From the NCBI GenBank assembly GCA_032251145.1, contig JAVVER010000125.1, forward strand, positions 1-9,651: 9,651 nt of DNA. The letters run 5' to 3'. This document shows positions 1 through 7,177 of the stretch, piece by piece (the first letter of the stretch is position 1; each line of letters begins with the position of its first letter). The translations under genes and the position numbers were made by a program. Source of the DNA: BRH-c54 sp032251145 (lineage in GTDB: Bacteria; Bacteroidota; Bacteroidia; Flavobacteriales_E; Vicingaceae). Below the pieces are notes generated by a model. The model ran no database searches. It saw nothing but the letters and a program-made list of their open reading frames with translations, and was not told the DNA's origin.

Positions 1-2
1 GG

Positions 3-86
3 TTGACTTCCGAAAAAGCAGCAAAAACACAAAAATATAAATGCCTTGAACAAGCTAAAGAAAATATTTCAAACAATTTAAACTAA
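3..86 (+). CDS. C-terminal end of a gene, probably an ECF sigma-70 factor (partial)
   Basis: An open frame enters from the left edge and ends at TAA (84-86), giving 27 residues, LTSEKAAKTQKYKCLEQAKE followed by NISNNLN. The other two forward frames hit stops within about 40 bases. The stretch EKAAKTQKYKCLEQAK resembles the end of the region 4 DNA-binding helix of Bacteroidetes ECF sigma factors, which often reads like 'a-x-x-V-K-x-x-K-x-K-C-L-x-x-L'. Support also comes from the next gene: it starts six bases downstream and begins like an anti-sigma factor, the usual sigma/anti-sigma order. Only the tail is visible, so the family assignment is inference; that a coding frame ends here is better supported. 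Confidence 0.6.
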   Translation: MTSEKAAKTQKYKCLEQAKENISNNLN

Positions 87-92
87 ACCACC

Positions 93-1769
93 ATGAGACC
101 CGAACTAGAAACAATTGAACAAATAGAAAAATACTTGAACAACCAACTTTCTGATACAGAAAAACAAGCTTTTGAAACAAAAATAAAGCATGATGCCAAC
201 TTGGCTGCTAAAGTTGAAAATCAACGCAACGTATTAAAAGGAATTAAGCGATTAGGTGCAAAAAAAAGCATTTCAAAAGCAGGTAAAAAGTATAAATTTT
301 ATAGGATGATGAGGTATATAGGAATTGCTTTACTGATAATTGGTGTCTCTGGATATGTTGCTTATTCTTTTTATACAAATAATCAATCTTCCTCAATTAT
401 AGAAGAAAAAACAACCCTTAATAATTATACTAATTTTGAAGAGGTCGCAGACTCATCATCTGTTCAAAACTCAAATTTATCAGATGAAAATGTTAATTCG
501 GAAAAAATTGAACTTCCTGTTAAAAAATCTCAATTCTTCTTTATTGATTCATCAAAAGACACAGTAATAATTGGTAATGAAGGAACTAAAATCACATTCA
601 AAGCCAATACTTTTGACATTCCTAATAAAGAGAAAATAAAAATTGAATTAAAAGAGTTTTACAAACGTTCTGACCATGCTTTATCTAACTTAACCACCAT
701 TACCAATGACAGAAGGTTACTGGAAACTGGAGGAATGGTTTTTTTAGAAGCAACTGTTAAAAATAAAAAAGTACACCTCAAAAAAGAAAGTAATTATACT
801 ATAGAATTTCCTTACGAAAATAAAAAAGAAGGCATGTTACTTTTTGAAGGTGTTGAAAATGCAAACACCATAGTATGGGAGAAACTCAACACCTCTCAAG
901 TTGAACCAATTGTTGTGGAAGAAATTAATTCAAATTCACTAAATAACCAACCAAGTGATAATGATGTAGCCACCATTGTTGAAGAAATGCCTGAATTTAA
1001 AGGTGGAATGAATCAACTTTTTACATACTTGAAAGAAAATGTAGAATATCCTAAAGCTGCTCTAAGAATGGGAATTTCAGGTACTGTATATGTCAATTTT
1101 ACTGTAGCTAAAGACGGCTCTTTGGAAAATGTTAATGTGATAAAAGAAGTCGATCCTTTATTAGATAGAGAAGCTGTTCGAGTAGTAAAATCTATGCCTA
1201 ATTGGATACCTGGAAAACAAAAAGGCAAAGCTGTGAAAGTATCATATAATTTACCTGTCAGTTTTAAACTTGCAGATGGAGATAAGATTTCAAAATATCC
1301 TCCTGAAAAAATAAAACAATACAAAGATTCTGTGCAAGCTATTCGAAAAACTGAAGTTGAAAATTTATTAGAGGAAGATACAACTGATTATTCTAAGCCA
1401 AATAGTATTAATAAAATTTCAACTTATGTTTTTGCAAACTCTACTTTTGGTTGGATTAACTGCGACAGATTTGTATCAGCATCTACAATCAATCAAAGAC
1501 TTAAAACCAATGATTTAAATTTTTATAATGTTAAACTAATTCTTCATGATTACAAAAGCCAATTAATTACCTTTAATAAAAATGGATTTATCTCTATAAA
1601 AGTCCCTGCAAATCAAAAAATAACTGTATTTGCTATTAAATATGAAAATGATTTGCCTTTTATTTGTTTACAAGAAATCATCACTTCTACCCAAATTCAA
1701 GAACTCCAATTTGAACAGTTGACCAAAGAAAAACTACAACAATGTTTAACAAAAATTGATGGTATATAA
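93..1769 (+). CDS. Anti-sigma-like single-pass membrane protein with a periplasmic TonB C-terminal domain
   Basis: The protein has 558 residues. Residues about 5-55 fit the short N-terminal segment of Bacteroidetes anti-sigma factors (YLNNQLSDTEKQAFE, then D-x-x-L-x-x-x-V); no zinc-binding HxxxCxxC is present. A basic stretch (56-74) leads to one membrane helix (about 74-94), which predicts an N-in, C-out topology. Residues 95-145 are a Ser/Asn/Glu-rich linker. Residues 146-265 form a conserved-looking extracytoplasmic segment with landmarks LLETGGMVFLEA (209-220), GMLLFEG (247-253) and VW (261-262). Residues about 292-393 are a TonB C-terminal domain: EMPEFKGGMNQL, YPKAALRMGISGTVYVNFTV, DGSLENV, and LDREAVRVVKSMPNWIPGKQ. 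Residues 443-558 carry a second landmark, FGWINCDRF (452-460). The domain would contact the TonB box of outer-membrane receptors; the N-terminus may bind a sigma factor. ATG 93 was chosen because it follows the upstream stop by six bases and gives a complete anti-sigma-like start. The exact role (anti-sigma factor, energy transducer or both) is not settled. Confidence 0.85.
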   Translation: MRPELETIEQIEKYLNNQLSDTEKQAFETKIKHDANLAAKVENQRNVLKGIKRLGAKKSISKAGKKYKFYRMMRYIGIALLIIGVSGYVAYSFYTNNQSSSIIEEKTTLNNYTNFEEVADSSSVQNSNLSDENVNSEKIELPVKKSQFFFIDSSKDTVIIGNEGTKITFKANTFDIPNKEKIKIELKEFYKRSDHALSNLTTITNDRRLLETGGMVFLEATVKNKKVHLKKESNYTIEFPYENKKEGMLLFEGVENANTIVWEKLNTSQVEPIVVEEINSNSLNNQPSDNDVATIVEEMPEFKGGMNQLFTYLKENVEYPKAALRMGISGTVYVNFTVAKDGSLENVNVIKEVDPLLDREAVRVVKSMPNWIPGKQKGKAVKVSYNLPVSFKLADGDKISKYPPEKIKQYKDSVQAIRKTEVENLLEEDTTDYSKPNSINKISTYVFANSTFGWINCDRFVSASTINQRLKTNDLNFYNVKLILHDYKSQLITFNKNGFISIKVPANQKITVFAIKYENDLPFICLQEIITSTQIQELQFEQLTKEKLQQCLTKIDGI

Positions 1770-1773
1770 ACAA

Positions 1774-1810
1774 TTCCACCAGTCAGGTTTTTAAAATCTG
1801 ACTGGTGGAA
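1774..1810. terminator. Hairpin between convergent genes, likely bidirectional terminator
   Basis: A perfect 13-bp inverted repeat: TTCCACCAGTCAG (1774-1786) pairs with CTGACTGGTGGAA (1798-1810), with an 11-base loop that can itself add T-A pairs. It lies 4 bases after the stop of the rightward gene and 5 bases after the stop of the leftward receptor gene. The leftward RNA is followed by a loosely U-rich stretch (UUGUUUAUA). The rightward RNA lacks a U-tract, so termination in that direction is less certain. Confidence 0.75.
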
Positions 1811-1815
1811 ATAAA

Positions 1816-4221
1816 TTAAAACTTAGCTGTAAACGAAAACATTAAATTTCTGCCGGGAGCAGCAATGCCCGAACTATAAGTTCTGTAACGTATATCTGTT
1901 AAATTTTCTATTCCTCCTCCTAAAATAAAATGCTCTTTCAGTTGGTAATTGACTTTAAAATTAAGGGTTGCCCAATTGGGTGAGTAAGGATTTCCATTGT
2001 TATCAATGGCATACAATTCACTTTTAGGAATTTCTTCAAAAGGCATGTCTTCAAACTTTTTTTCGCCACTAAACTGCGTATAAAAAATCATTTTTAGCTG
2101 CTTAGTTGTAAAACTCAATTGAGCTGATCCAAACCAAGGTGCTGCATGTCGAGACGGACCTGTTGTGCCATCTTCCAACTCTTCTGTTCCTTGTTGGTAG
2201 TTGTATTTTGCCATTAACCCAAATCCCGCAGGTAATTTAATTTCAATTCCGGCATGAAGCCCTTTAATTTCAACAAAAGCAGCATTTTGTATCGCCTGAA
2301 CTTTACTCATTTCTCCGTTATAGATTATACTGTCGTTGCCATTAAATTGGAAATCTCTCCTTACCATTCCGCCATCCAAATACGTATAATAACCTGTAAT
2401 ATTAAACTTTACCGCTTCATTAATTACTTTACTGATGCTTAATTCGGCATTATAAGCATATTCGGCAGTTAAATTAGGGTTAGGAGTAACCACATATCCC
2501 GGTTGAAAATCGAACATTTTACCAATATCATCTACATTAGGAGAGCGAAATCCTGTTGAGGCATTTCCACTGATGTTCCAACTTTCGGTAGGTTGATAAA
2601 CAAAACCCAAACTTCCTGTTGTAGCATTATTATTAATTTCTGCATTGGTAAACGGAAACGGAAAATAAGTAGTATCGAATACTGCATTCAACATAAATTG
2701 GTTGAACCTAGCTCCCGCTTGTACTAAAAATTTTTCCGTTAAATGATGTTGAAGCGTTAAATATACCGCATACGATTCCCAAGTAGCTTGAGGGTAACGA
2801 GCAGCAGCAGGAACAATAATGTTAGTGGTAATATCTTCATCCGTGCCAAAAGAATTTACATCATTATACACTGCTTCAACTCCATAAAAAAGTTCGGTTT
2901 TCTCTCCCAACATTTTTTCAAAATCGATATTAGCCGAAAAAGCGTTTACTTCCTCTAATCTATTAGAGCGAATTGGCTTATTAAACCCACGGTCTATTCT
3001 ACTTTCTTCAAAATATTGATGTGCTAATCGAATGTTAATTTCATTATACAACACATTTTCTGAAGAATGGGTAACATTCATATAATTCATAGTCCAAATT
3101 TGAGGGCCATAATTCCATTCGGCACTTCTTGGCAAACCGTTTTTAGTTCTGGTTAATCTATCATAACGTGGATAATCGGTAGTGGTAGAATACAAAAAGC
3201 CATAATTAACATCCCAATTTTTGTTGGGTTTAAACCTAATTTTTTGCATTAATGACAGCTGTTTGTAAGCTGTTGGTTGTTGAACCAATGGATCGGGATT
3301 GGCAACAACTACATCCGTACTATCTTGTCTTTCAACGTAAAATTTTCGGAGGTAAGAAGAAGGTCCTTTGCTACCCATGCGAATATCGCCAAAATCGGAA
3401 TGGGTAATGCTTGTTACCATTGCCCACTTTTTCCAACCAACGCCAACATCAATATGTGCTGTCATTTCATCATTAGCAGAAGAATACCTCGTTGAAGCCT
3501 TTCCAGTTACCAAAGGTTCATCGGAAGTTGAAAACTGAGGTGTTATCGTAGAAAAACTCATTACTCCACCAATGGCATCACTTCCGTAAATTACTGAACC
3601 TGGACCAAACAATACTTCGGTATTTTCTACCGCAAAAGGATCTATGGAAATTACATTTTGTAAATTCCCGCTTCTAAAAATGGCAGTATTCATTCGGATG
3701 CCATCAACAGTAATAAGTAATCTGTTAGTAGAAAACCCTCTAATCATTGGGCTTCCACCTCCTCCCTGACTTTTTTGAATAAAAACCTCTCCTGATGAAC
3801 CTAATAAATCGGCTGCTGTTTGCGGATTTTGTAAGGCTACATCTTTAGCAGAAATAGAGCTTATTTTTTCTGGCACATCATTTTTGTTTTGAGCCCAACG
3901 TGTAGCAGAGATAACTACCTCATCTAGAGATAAACCAGCATCTTCCAACATAATTTCAAATGACATTAGTTCTAATTCTGTATAAGATTTCTGAATAGAT
4001 TTATATCCTATTAATCTTAACTCAATTTTTTCCGATGTTTTAAAATCGCTAATATCCGCCTGACCTTTAACATTGGTAAAGGTGGCTAATCTTGGCTGAT
4101 TACTAACAATACTTACCATTTCTAATGGCAAGTTAGTTTTTTTATCTTTTACAGTAATGGTTTGTGAAGTACTCAACAAAGAAATACAACACAGCCATAC
4201 TATAAGAATGATTTGTTTCAT
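1816..4221 (-). CDS. TonB-dependent outer-membrane receptor (haem/haemoglobin-receptor-like subfamily, substrate unknown)
   Basis: An 801-residue outer-membrane importer that takes up a ligand using energy from TonB/ExbBD. In order: a signal peptide (about 1-20); a carboxypeptidase-regulatory-like beta-sandwich (about 21-92), typical of Bacteroidetes receptors; a TonB box LDEVVISATR (99-108); a plug domain (about 115-225) with SPMIRGFSTNRLLITVDGIR, then RSGNLQNVISID and VLFGPGSVIYGSDAIGGV; and a 22-strand-type barrel ending in the terminal Phe of BAM substrates (SFTAKF). The barrel has the box pair FRSP (558-561) and NPNL (581-584), plus IENLTDIRYR and APGRN near the end. The plug and boxes resemble haem/haemoglobin receptors of the HmuR/HemR type, but no His lies between FRSP and NPNL, so haem is not secure. 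There is no N-terminal STN signalling domain. It lies 84 bases downstream of a small exported-protein gene on the same strand, and no good promoter is visible in the gap, so the two are probably co-transcribed. Confidence 0.95.
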   Translation of the reverse strand: MKQIILIVWLCCISLLSTSQTITVKDKKTNLPLEMVSIVSNQPRLATFTNVKGQADISDFKTSEKIELRLIGYKSIQKSYTELELMSFEIMLEDAGLSLDEVVISATRWAQNKNDVPEKISSISAKDVALQNPQTAADLLGSSGEVFIQKSQGGGGSPMIRGFSTNRLLITVDGIRMNTAIFRSGNLQNVISIDPFAVENTEVLFGPGSVIYGSDAIGGVMSFSTITPQFSTSDEPLVTGKASTRYSSANDEMTAHIDVGVGWKKWAMVTSITHSDFGDIRMGSKGPSSYLRKFYVERQDSTDVVVANPDPLVQQPTAYKQLSLMQKIRFKPNKNWDVNYGFLYSTTTDYPRYDRLTRTKNGLPRSAEWNYGPQIWTMNYMNVTHSSENVLYNEINIRLAHQYFEESRIDRGFNKPIRSNRLEEVNAFSANIDFEKMLGEKTELFYGVEAVYNDVNSFGTDEDITTNIIVPAAARYPQATWESYAVYLTLQHHLTEKFLVQAGARFNQFMLNAVFDTTYFPFPFTNAEINNNATTGSLGFVYQPTESWNISGNASTGFRSPNVDDIGKMFDFQPGYVVTPNPNLTAEYAYNAELSISKVINEAVKFNITGYYTYLDGGMVRRDFQFNGNDSIIYNGEMSKVQAIQNAAFVEIKGLHAGIEIKLPAGFGLMAKYNYQQGTEELEDGTTGPSRHAAPWFGSAQLSFTTKQLKMIFYTQFSGEKKFEDMPFEEIPKSELYAIDNNGNPYSPNWATLNFKVNYQLKEHFILGGGIENLTDIRYRTYSSGIAAPGRNLMFSFTAKF

Positions 4222-4236
4222 AGTTAATTTTTATAA

Positions 4237-4273
4237 AAGAACACCAATTACAAAAAGTCGTGTAAATGTTCTT
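4237..4273. repeat. Inverted repeat in the gap upstream of the TonB-dependent receptor gene
   Basis: AAGAACA (4237-4243) and TGTTCTT (4267-4273) form a 7-bp inverted repeat with a 23-base spacer. It lies 16 bases before the receptor start, between the small exported-protein gene and the receptor. It could be an operator or an mRNA hairpin affecting receptor expression. A 7-bp repeat in AT-rich DNA can arise by chance. Confidence 0.3.
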
Positions 4274-4305
4274 AAATTAATAAAAATGTGAATTATTTTT
4301 TTTAT

Positions 4306-4836
4306 TTAACTATGTTGAGGAGGTGGAGTTGTAGGCGGTTGTTGCCAATAAGATATAAATGATTTACAAGGTGTAAAGTGATTGATTTCATTTTTCAAAA
4401 TAGTCAATTGTATAATAGGTTTTTCTGAAAGATAAAGTGTTTTAAAGAAATGAGTAATCACCTTATTTTTATTGTTCTGAAAAGGGTTTTGAGCAAAATT
4501 TTGTTGTACCAAATTGGCTAATTTTTGATTCAAAGCAGTTTCTTCTTTATCCCACCAAACCCAGTAATATATTTCGTTACCAATAATTTCTTTCTCAACA
4601 ATATCATACATTTCACCTTTGTATTGGAATTCTTTGCTGTGTTTCCATTTTACTTGTTGGTCAACTTTATCTTTATCGAAAACCAACAACACCAACTCTT
4701 CTTTATCTATTCCGGCAATAATTTTATGCTTAATGTCTTTTTTAATGGCTTTGCGTTCCATTTTGAGATAAGCAAAAGGAAATAGTGTTGCTATTGCAAT
4801 AATAAGTAGTAATGATATGCTTATGAGTTTTTTCAA
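4306..4836 (-). CDS. Small exported protein of unknown function with a proline-rich C-terminus, partner gene of the receptor
   Basis: The protein has 176 residues, and I do not recognise a named family. The N-terminus MKKLISISLLLIIAIATLFP, followed by FAYL and a basic stretch, is either a signal peptide or an uncleaved membrane anchor. There is no lipobox Cys. Residues 40-110 look like a compact folded domain: ELVLLVF (47-53), KWKHSKEFQYKGEMYDIVEKE (63-83) and an aromatic run YYWVWW (90-95). The tail (about 150-176) holds one Cys (157) and a Pro/Gln/His-rich end, QQPPTTPPPQHS. The start is TTG (4834-4836). No in-frame ATG lies between it and the upstream in-frame TAA; the first ATG (residue 26) would delete the hydrophobic segment, so TTG is preferred. 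The gene sits 84 bases ahead of a TonB-dependent receptor on the same strand, suggesting a periplasmic or surface accessory role in the same uptake process; this is inference from position. Confidence 0.75.
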   Translation of the reverse strand: MKKLISISLLLIIAIATLFPFAYLKMERKAIKKDIKHKIIAGIDKEELVLLVFDKDKVDQQVKWKHSKEFQYKGEMYDIVEKEIIGNEIYYWVWWDKEETALNQKLANLVQQNFAQNPFQNNKNKVITHFFKTLYLSEKPIIQLTILKNEINHFTPCKSFISYWQQPPTTPPPQHS

Positions 4837-4857
4837 GAAATAAAATTTATTTTATTT

Positions 4858-4886
4858 AAACTCAAAATTTATAAACTCAAATTTAT
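4858..4886 (-). promoter_or_regulatory. Imperfect tandem repeat containing a candidate -7 box for the 4306-4836 gene and the receptor
   Basis: Two adjacent near-copies, AAACTCAAAATTTAT (4858-4872) and AAACTCAAATTTAT (4873-4886), differ by one A. On the minus strand the second copy contains TAAATTTG (4885-4878), an exact match to the Bacteroidetes -7 consensus TAnnTTTG, 41 bases before the TTG start. No clear TTTG -33 element lies at the usual distance, which overlaps the terminator of the protease gene. The region is very AT-rich, so the match is only moderate evidence. Confidence 0.35.
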
Positions 4887-4902
4887 TTTAATTATATATA
4901 AA

Positions 4903-4932
4903 AAAAGCACGAGTGTAATAACTCGTGCTTTT
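4903..4932 (-). terminator. Rho-independent terminator of the metalloprotease gene
   Basis: On the minus strand a perfect 12-bp stem (AAAAGCACGAGT pairing with ACTCGTGCTTTT) encloses a 6-base loop. It is followed directly by further Us and an AU-rich run. It begins about 20 bases after the stop codon of the protease gene. This separates the protease transcript from the downstream receptor operon. Confidence 0.92.
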
Positions 4933-4951
4933 AAAATAATGTTAAATTAAA

Positions 4952-7090
4952 TTATTGTAATACAATCTTTTGATTAACCTCCATGCCATTATCTCCAGTT
5001 AATTTAAGTAAGTATATACCTGATTTAAGACTACCTCTATTGATAACTAATAAATGATTTCCTTGAGTTTGATTATCATTTAAAACATCTAACACAACAT
5101 TTCCTAATAAATCATATATTCTCATGGTTACATTTTGAGATTTATTTAATGTATAAGAAACTGTAGTACTTTCATTAAATGGATTTGGGTAAGTGTTCAA
5201 ATTAAATATGTCTGTTGAGTTTTCTTCAATGCCAACTATACCAGAAATATTTACATCATCTAAGAATAAGTTATTACTCATTTTTCCACTTTTATACTCA
5301 AATTTGAATCTTACATTATTTGTTTGTAATGCAGATTGTAAGTTAATAGTTACTGTTTCCCATTGAGAACTTTGAGTTGGAAAATAAGGGTTAGCGTAAG
5401 AACCAGCATTAGCTAAATTAATTCCTTGAATAGTTCTTAAAGGAAGCCAAGATTTACCACAATTTAAAGAAGCATAAACTTTAAGTTCTTCAGTTATTTC
5501 ACCTAAAACAGTTGCTCTTGTAGCTGAAGAGTATTTAAAAGTTAGTACTCCTGAAGTAACCGAAGATAAATCAAATGATGGACTAATTAAAGCATCAATA
5601 TCATTTCTTCCAATACCAGGAATGTAGTTAGGAAAAAATACTGGCTCACTATGAGCATTTAAATACATTGAACTAGTTCCTGTAGCACCAGCAACGCTAG
5701 TAGCTTGCCATTTAGAAGCGTTATTTTCATTTGTTATAGTGAACCAAGATTGGTATGAAGTAGGGTTTTCAAAACTTTCAGAATATGTTCCTGAATATTC
5801 AGACCAAGGTGGTGAAACATAAATATAAAATGGTTTAGTTTCTGTATCAGAACCCGCATTACCTGTAGCAGTTATTGAAGCTCCTTGCCAAAATAAATCA
5901 TTAAACACTACAGTTTGAGAACTACTAGTTGAAGTAGAAGGAGTTCCATTACTGAAAGTCCAATTTACAGAATTAATAGCAGTCTTCCATGATGCATCTG
6001 TAAAAGTTACAGCATCTCCTTGGCAAATTAATCGTTGGTTTACAGTAAAATCTGCAATTGGGGCACAGTTGTTTACAGGATTAGGAACGTCCGTTCCAGT
6101 AGCTACAAGATTAGCTTGAGACCACAAATTATTCCTACCACTAACACTACTATTTAGAGCTGCATGCATTCTATCAACTTGTCCAACTGTGAACATACGG
6201 TTACAAAAAGAATAATCCATATAATTTTGATAATTTTCAACTATACCAGGGTTACAAACTTGTGCTTGAGCTGGTGTAGGACAAAAAGTAAATCCTCTTG
6301 TTTCAGGTGTATCATGAACTCCATCATCACCACAAACTGTACCTGCATCATTATTCAAACCCCATGGGTGAGCTAAATTAAGCCAATGGCCAACTTCATG
6401 AGTAAGAGTTCTTGATCTAAAAGCATTCGAAGTTCCAATAGCACCTACATAAGTACTTAAAACTACTATACCATCTATGAAAACTCCAAATTGATTATCA
6501 ACTGAACTTGGGAATTGAGCATAACCAGCAACGCCTGGTGTGTCTCCGATAGATTTAACTACCCAAATATTCAAATATTTTGTTCTGTCCCAAATATTTA
6601 ATTTTGATTCATTATCAGCATTATTAGTTAAATGAGAATGAATTCTATCAATTCCATTTGTACAATTTCCAAAAGCATCAATTTGAGCCAATCTAAATTC
6701 AATGTTTGTTTTACCAATAATTGTATCAAAATCTGGAATAACTAAACTTGTGTCTGCATTAGATTTAGAAAAATCTTCGTTTAACACTCTAATAGCATCA
6801 AAAACTTGAGCATCTGATATATTTTCAGATCCATATTCGTGTAAGATATGAAAAACAACAGGAATTACATAAGTTTGATTACTTTTGTTATTCTTATTAT
6901 TTTTAATAAATTCTTGTGTAAATTTTTCTAATTCTTGTTCCTTTTGAAGAATGTCTGGATATTTATTAATTAATTCTAATCTATGTTCATCAGAACTACA
7001 ATTAAAATGTCCTTCGTGTTGGGCTTTTACATCTACTGTTTGAAACAGATAAGAAATAAGCACTAGTAATAATAAGCGTGTAGTTTTCAT
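4952..7090 (-). CDS. Secreted M43-type (cytophagalysin/pappalysin-like) zinc metalloprotease with PKD-like domain and T9SS type A sorting signal
   Basis: A 712-residue exported protease. The signal peptide is residues 1 to about 23 (cleavage near VKA/QHEGH), followed by a Lys/Asn/Glu-rich propeptide-like stretch to about 70. The catalytic domain (about 73-325) has the extended zinc motif HEVGHWLNLAH (231-241; His 231, 235 and 241, catalytic Glu 232). It also has the downstream CGDDGVHDTPET (253-264) and a Met-turn region NYMDYSFC (289-296, Met 291), as in family M43. Cysteines 253, 270, 279 and 296 could form the disulfides usual in this family. Residues about 344-425 are PKD-like (PIADFTV, VTFTDAS, VNWTFSNGTPS). 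Residues 435-618 are a MAM/jelly-roll-like binding module (SESFE, SPSFDLSS, LTFKYS, NLFLDDVNISG). Residues 633-712 are a type A sorting domain (YPNPFNE, YDLLGNVV, LKSGIYLLKL), which directs export and anchoring through PorSS/T9SS. The substrate is unknown. It is probably a monocistronic unit ending at the adjacent terminator. Confidence 0.94.
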   Translation of the reverse strand: MKTTRLLLLVLISYLFQTVDVKAQHEGHFNCSSDEHRLELINKYPDILQKEQELEKFTQEFIKNNKNNKSNQTYVIPVVFHILHEYGSENISDAQVFDAIRVLNEDFSKSNADTSLVIPDFDTIIGKTNIEFRLAQIDAFGNCTNGIDRIHSHLTNNADNESKLNIWDRTKYLNIWVVKSIGDTPGVAGYAQFPSSVDNQFGVFIDGIVVLSTYVGAIGTSNAFRSRTLTHEVGHWLNLAHPWGLNNDAGTVCGDDGVHDTPETRGFTFCPTPAQAQVCNPGIVENYQNYMDYSFCNRMFTVGQVDRMHAALNSSVSGRNNLWSQANLVATGTDVPNPVNNCAPIADFTVNQRLICQGDAVTFTDASWKTAINSVNWTFSNGTPSTSTSSSQTVVFNDLFWQGASITATGNAGSDTETKPFYIYVSPPWSEYSGTYSESFENPTSYQSWFTITNENNASKWQATSVAGATGTSSMYLNAHSEPVFFPNYIPGIGRNDIDALISPSFDLSSVTSGVLTFKYSSATRATVLGEITEELKVYASLNCGKSWLPLRTIQGINLANAGSYANPYFPTQSSQWETVTINLQSALQTNNVRFKFEYKSGKMSNNLFLDDVNISGIVGIEENSTDIFNLNTYPNPFNESTTVSYTLNKSQNVTMRIYDLLGNVVLDVLNDNQTQGNHLLVINRGSLKSGIYLLKLTGDNGMEVNQKIVLQ

Positions 7091-7137
7091 ATTGTTAATT
7101 TTTAATTAAGTTGAGTTCAGGATAACTTTTCTTTTTA

Positions 7138-7177
7138 TTTCAGATTCAAAAACGAACTCTTAAATTTTAATCTGAAA
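7138..7177. repeat. Inverted repeat upstream of the metalloprotease gene
   Basis: TTTCAGATT (7138-7146) and AATCTGAAA (7169-7177) are a perfect 9-bp inverted repeat with a 22-base spacer, about 48 bases before the protease start. It could be a regulator-binding site, a leader hairpin, or a weak terminator for the pth end of the housekeeping cluster. No U-tract follows the stem, so the terminator reading is weak. No TAnnTTTG box was found in 7091-7264. Confidence 0.4.

Noticed and set aside
1013..1324. 103-residue minus-strand frame inside the TonB-domain protein gene.
   Set aside because: It is antisense to a strongly conserved TonB domain on the plus strand and has no motif of its own.
6164..6376. 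70-residue plus-strand frame within the protease gene.
   Set aside because: It is antisense to the zinc-binding core of the metalloprotease, so it is a shadow frame.
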